Shown: positions 5,744 to 6,513 of the stretch, piece by piece
Layout of the letters: the number at the start of each line of letters is the position of its first letter
Numbering within the stretch: the stretch's first letter is position 1
Origin: Sphingomonas sp.
GTDB taxonomy: Bacteria > Pseudomonadota > Alphaproteobacteria > Sphingomonadales > Sphingomonadaceae
Length of the DNA: 6,513 nucleotides
Direction: 5' to 3'
Assembly (NCBI GenBank): GCA_013822915.1
Contig: PNLG01000079.1
Coordinates: 1-6,513 of the forward strand
The notes under the pieces: model-generated
What the model was told of the DNA's origin: nothing
The model's database searches: none
The model's input: only the letters and a program-made list of their open reading frames with translations
Made by a program: the position numbers and the translations under genes

Positions 5744-5787
5744 GGCCTGTCGGCTGTGAGGTTCGGCAATGGCGGGCCTTGTTGTTT
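5742..5787 (+). terminator. Candidate intrinsic terminator or attenuator after the oxidase gene
   Basis: AAGGCCTGTC (5742-5751) pairs with GGCGGGCCTT (5771-5780), forming 10 pairs of which two are G-T. The loop is 19 nt, and T-rich GTTGTTT follows at 5781-5787. This is a fair Rho-independent terminator apart from the large loop. It starts inside the oxidase stop codon and ends only 4 nt before the sapC ribosome binding site. Confidence 0.45.
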
Positions 5788-5802
5788 CAATGGAGATTAT
5801 CA

Positions 5803-6513
5803 ATGGCCAGCGCGCCCAACCAATTGCCGCTTTTCTACAAGGGGCTCGAACCGCTTTCGAGCCAGGTCCATGCCGATTTCCGCGCCAAGCCGCAGGATAA
5901 AGCGCCGTTTCTGGTCGGGCAGCATGCGATCCCGGTGACCGTTGACGAGTTTGCCTTGGCGCAGCGTTTCATGCCGATCGTGTTTTCAAGCGGCGAAGAC
6001 CCGATCCCCCTCGCGTTGATGGGCCTTAACGAGGGGGTGAACGTGTTCGTCGACGACGAAGGCGCGCTCATCGACAACGCCGTCTATATTCCGGCCTATA
6101 TCCGCCGCTATCCCTATATGCTGGCGCGGTTGACGCCCGATGCGCAGGAATTGTCACTGTGCTTTGACCCGACCTATGAAGCGATCGGGAAGCTGGACGA
6201 TGGTGAGGCGTTGTTCGCCGACGGCCAGCCAACCGAATTCACCAAAAACGTTCTTCAGTTCAACGAGATGTTCGAACAGGCCGGCGCACGCACTCAGGCT
6301 TTTATGAAGGAGCTGAAGGAAAGCGGTTTGCTGATCGAGGGTGAAGTAACCATCCAGCCGCAGGGCAGCGACAAGCCGTTCGTCTATCGCGGATTCCAGA
6401 TGGTGGATGAGGCAAAGCTTGCCGATGTGCGCGGCGACCAGCTCCGCAAAATGAGCCAGTCGGGTATGTTGCCACTGCTTTATGCGCATCTGTTTTCGCT
6501 CGCGCTGATGCGG
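5803..6513 (+). CDS. SapC family protein (3' end beyond the window)
   Basis: An open frame of 237 codons begins at ATG 5803 with a strong GGAGA (5792-5796) at 6-nt spacing and runs off the window end without a stop. SapC hallmarks are visible: an N-terminal FYKGLEPLSSQVHADF, the central NAVYIPAYIRRYPYMLA (92-108), GFQMVDEAKL (197-206) and LYAHLFSL near the end (226-233). Family members are commonly about 240 residues or slightly longer, so only a few codons are missing. The family is named after a Campylobacter S-layer locus. In sphingomonads and Caulobacter relatives such genes often lie beside TonB-dependent receptors and tryptophan-halogenase-like genes, so that context may follow downstream. 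The biochemical role is unknown. No signal peptide or membrane segment is seen. A terminator-like hairpin precedes it, so its promoter is unclear. Confidence 0.88.
   Translation, partial: MASAPNQLPLFYKGLEPLSSQVHADFRAKPQDKAPFLVGQHAIPVTVDEFALAQRFMPIVFSSGEDPIPLALMGLNEGVNVFVDDEGALIDNAVYIPAYIRRYPYMLARLTPDAQELSLCFDPTYEAIGKLDDGEALFADGQPTEFTKNVLQFNEMFEQAGARTQAFMKELKESGLLIEGEVTIQPQGSDKPFVYRGFQMVDEAKLADVRGDQLRKMSQSGMLPLLYAHLFSLALMR

Noticed and set aside
6258..6273. GTTC repeats within sapC
   Set aside because: The spacing is 8 nt rather than 7, and they are coding sequence (QFNEMFE).
1..6513. Mobile elements, CRISPR arrays, defence or toxin-antitoxin systems
   Set aside because: I saw no transposase, integrase, regular spacer array, tRNA or toxin-like pair on either strand, and gene content and composition look uniform.

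Overview
The window looks like ordinary chromosomal DNA from a sphingomonad-type alphaproteobacterium. The grounds are high GC by eye (mid-60s percent), the start of a SapC-family gene of the sphingomonad/Caulobacter kind, a RhlE-type helicase followed by a DUF1289 gene, and a small exported protein of a type I recall from sphingomonads. I could not test this with a search. There are no tRNA or rRNA genes, insertion sequences, CRISPR arrays or phage genes, and I see no new multi-gene system.

Layout. Positions 2-205 (+) hold the tail of an unidentified gene. It is followed after 9 nt by a metallo-beta-lactamase-fold hydrolase (215-1318, +), then a glutathione S-transferase (1372-2013, +). The GST appears to have its own promoter, and the -10 of that promoter sits inside a perfect alphaproteobacterial LexA-type motif (GTTC-N7-GTTC, 1334-1348). 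A minus-strand cluster converges on the GST. In transcription order it is a small secreted four-cysteine protein (4190-3777), a DEAD-box RNA helicase (3726-2245) and a DUF1289 zinc-ribbon-like protein (2242-2033) whose start lies 2 nt after the helicase stop. Diverging from that cluster is an FAD-linked oxidase of the D-2-hydroxyglutarate/D-lactate dehydrogenase type (4295-5743, +). Downstream is a SapC-family gene (5803 to the window end) that lacks only its last codons.

How the genes relate. The helicase and DUF1289 genes are almost certainly co-transcribed and translationally coupled, and the secreted protein probably belongs to the same unit. The MBL hydrolase, GST and FAD oxidase are housekeeping or detoxification enzymes with no evident shared pathway. 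The most interesting signals are regulatory: the LexA-type box at the GST promoter, a weaker second match in the divergent intergenic region next to three 12-bp-phased AACTGG repeats, and a terminator-like hairpin placed immediately before the sapC ribosome binding site.
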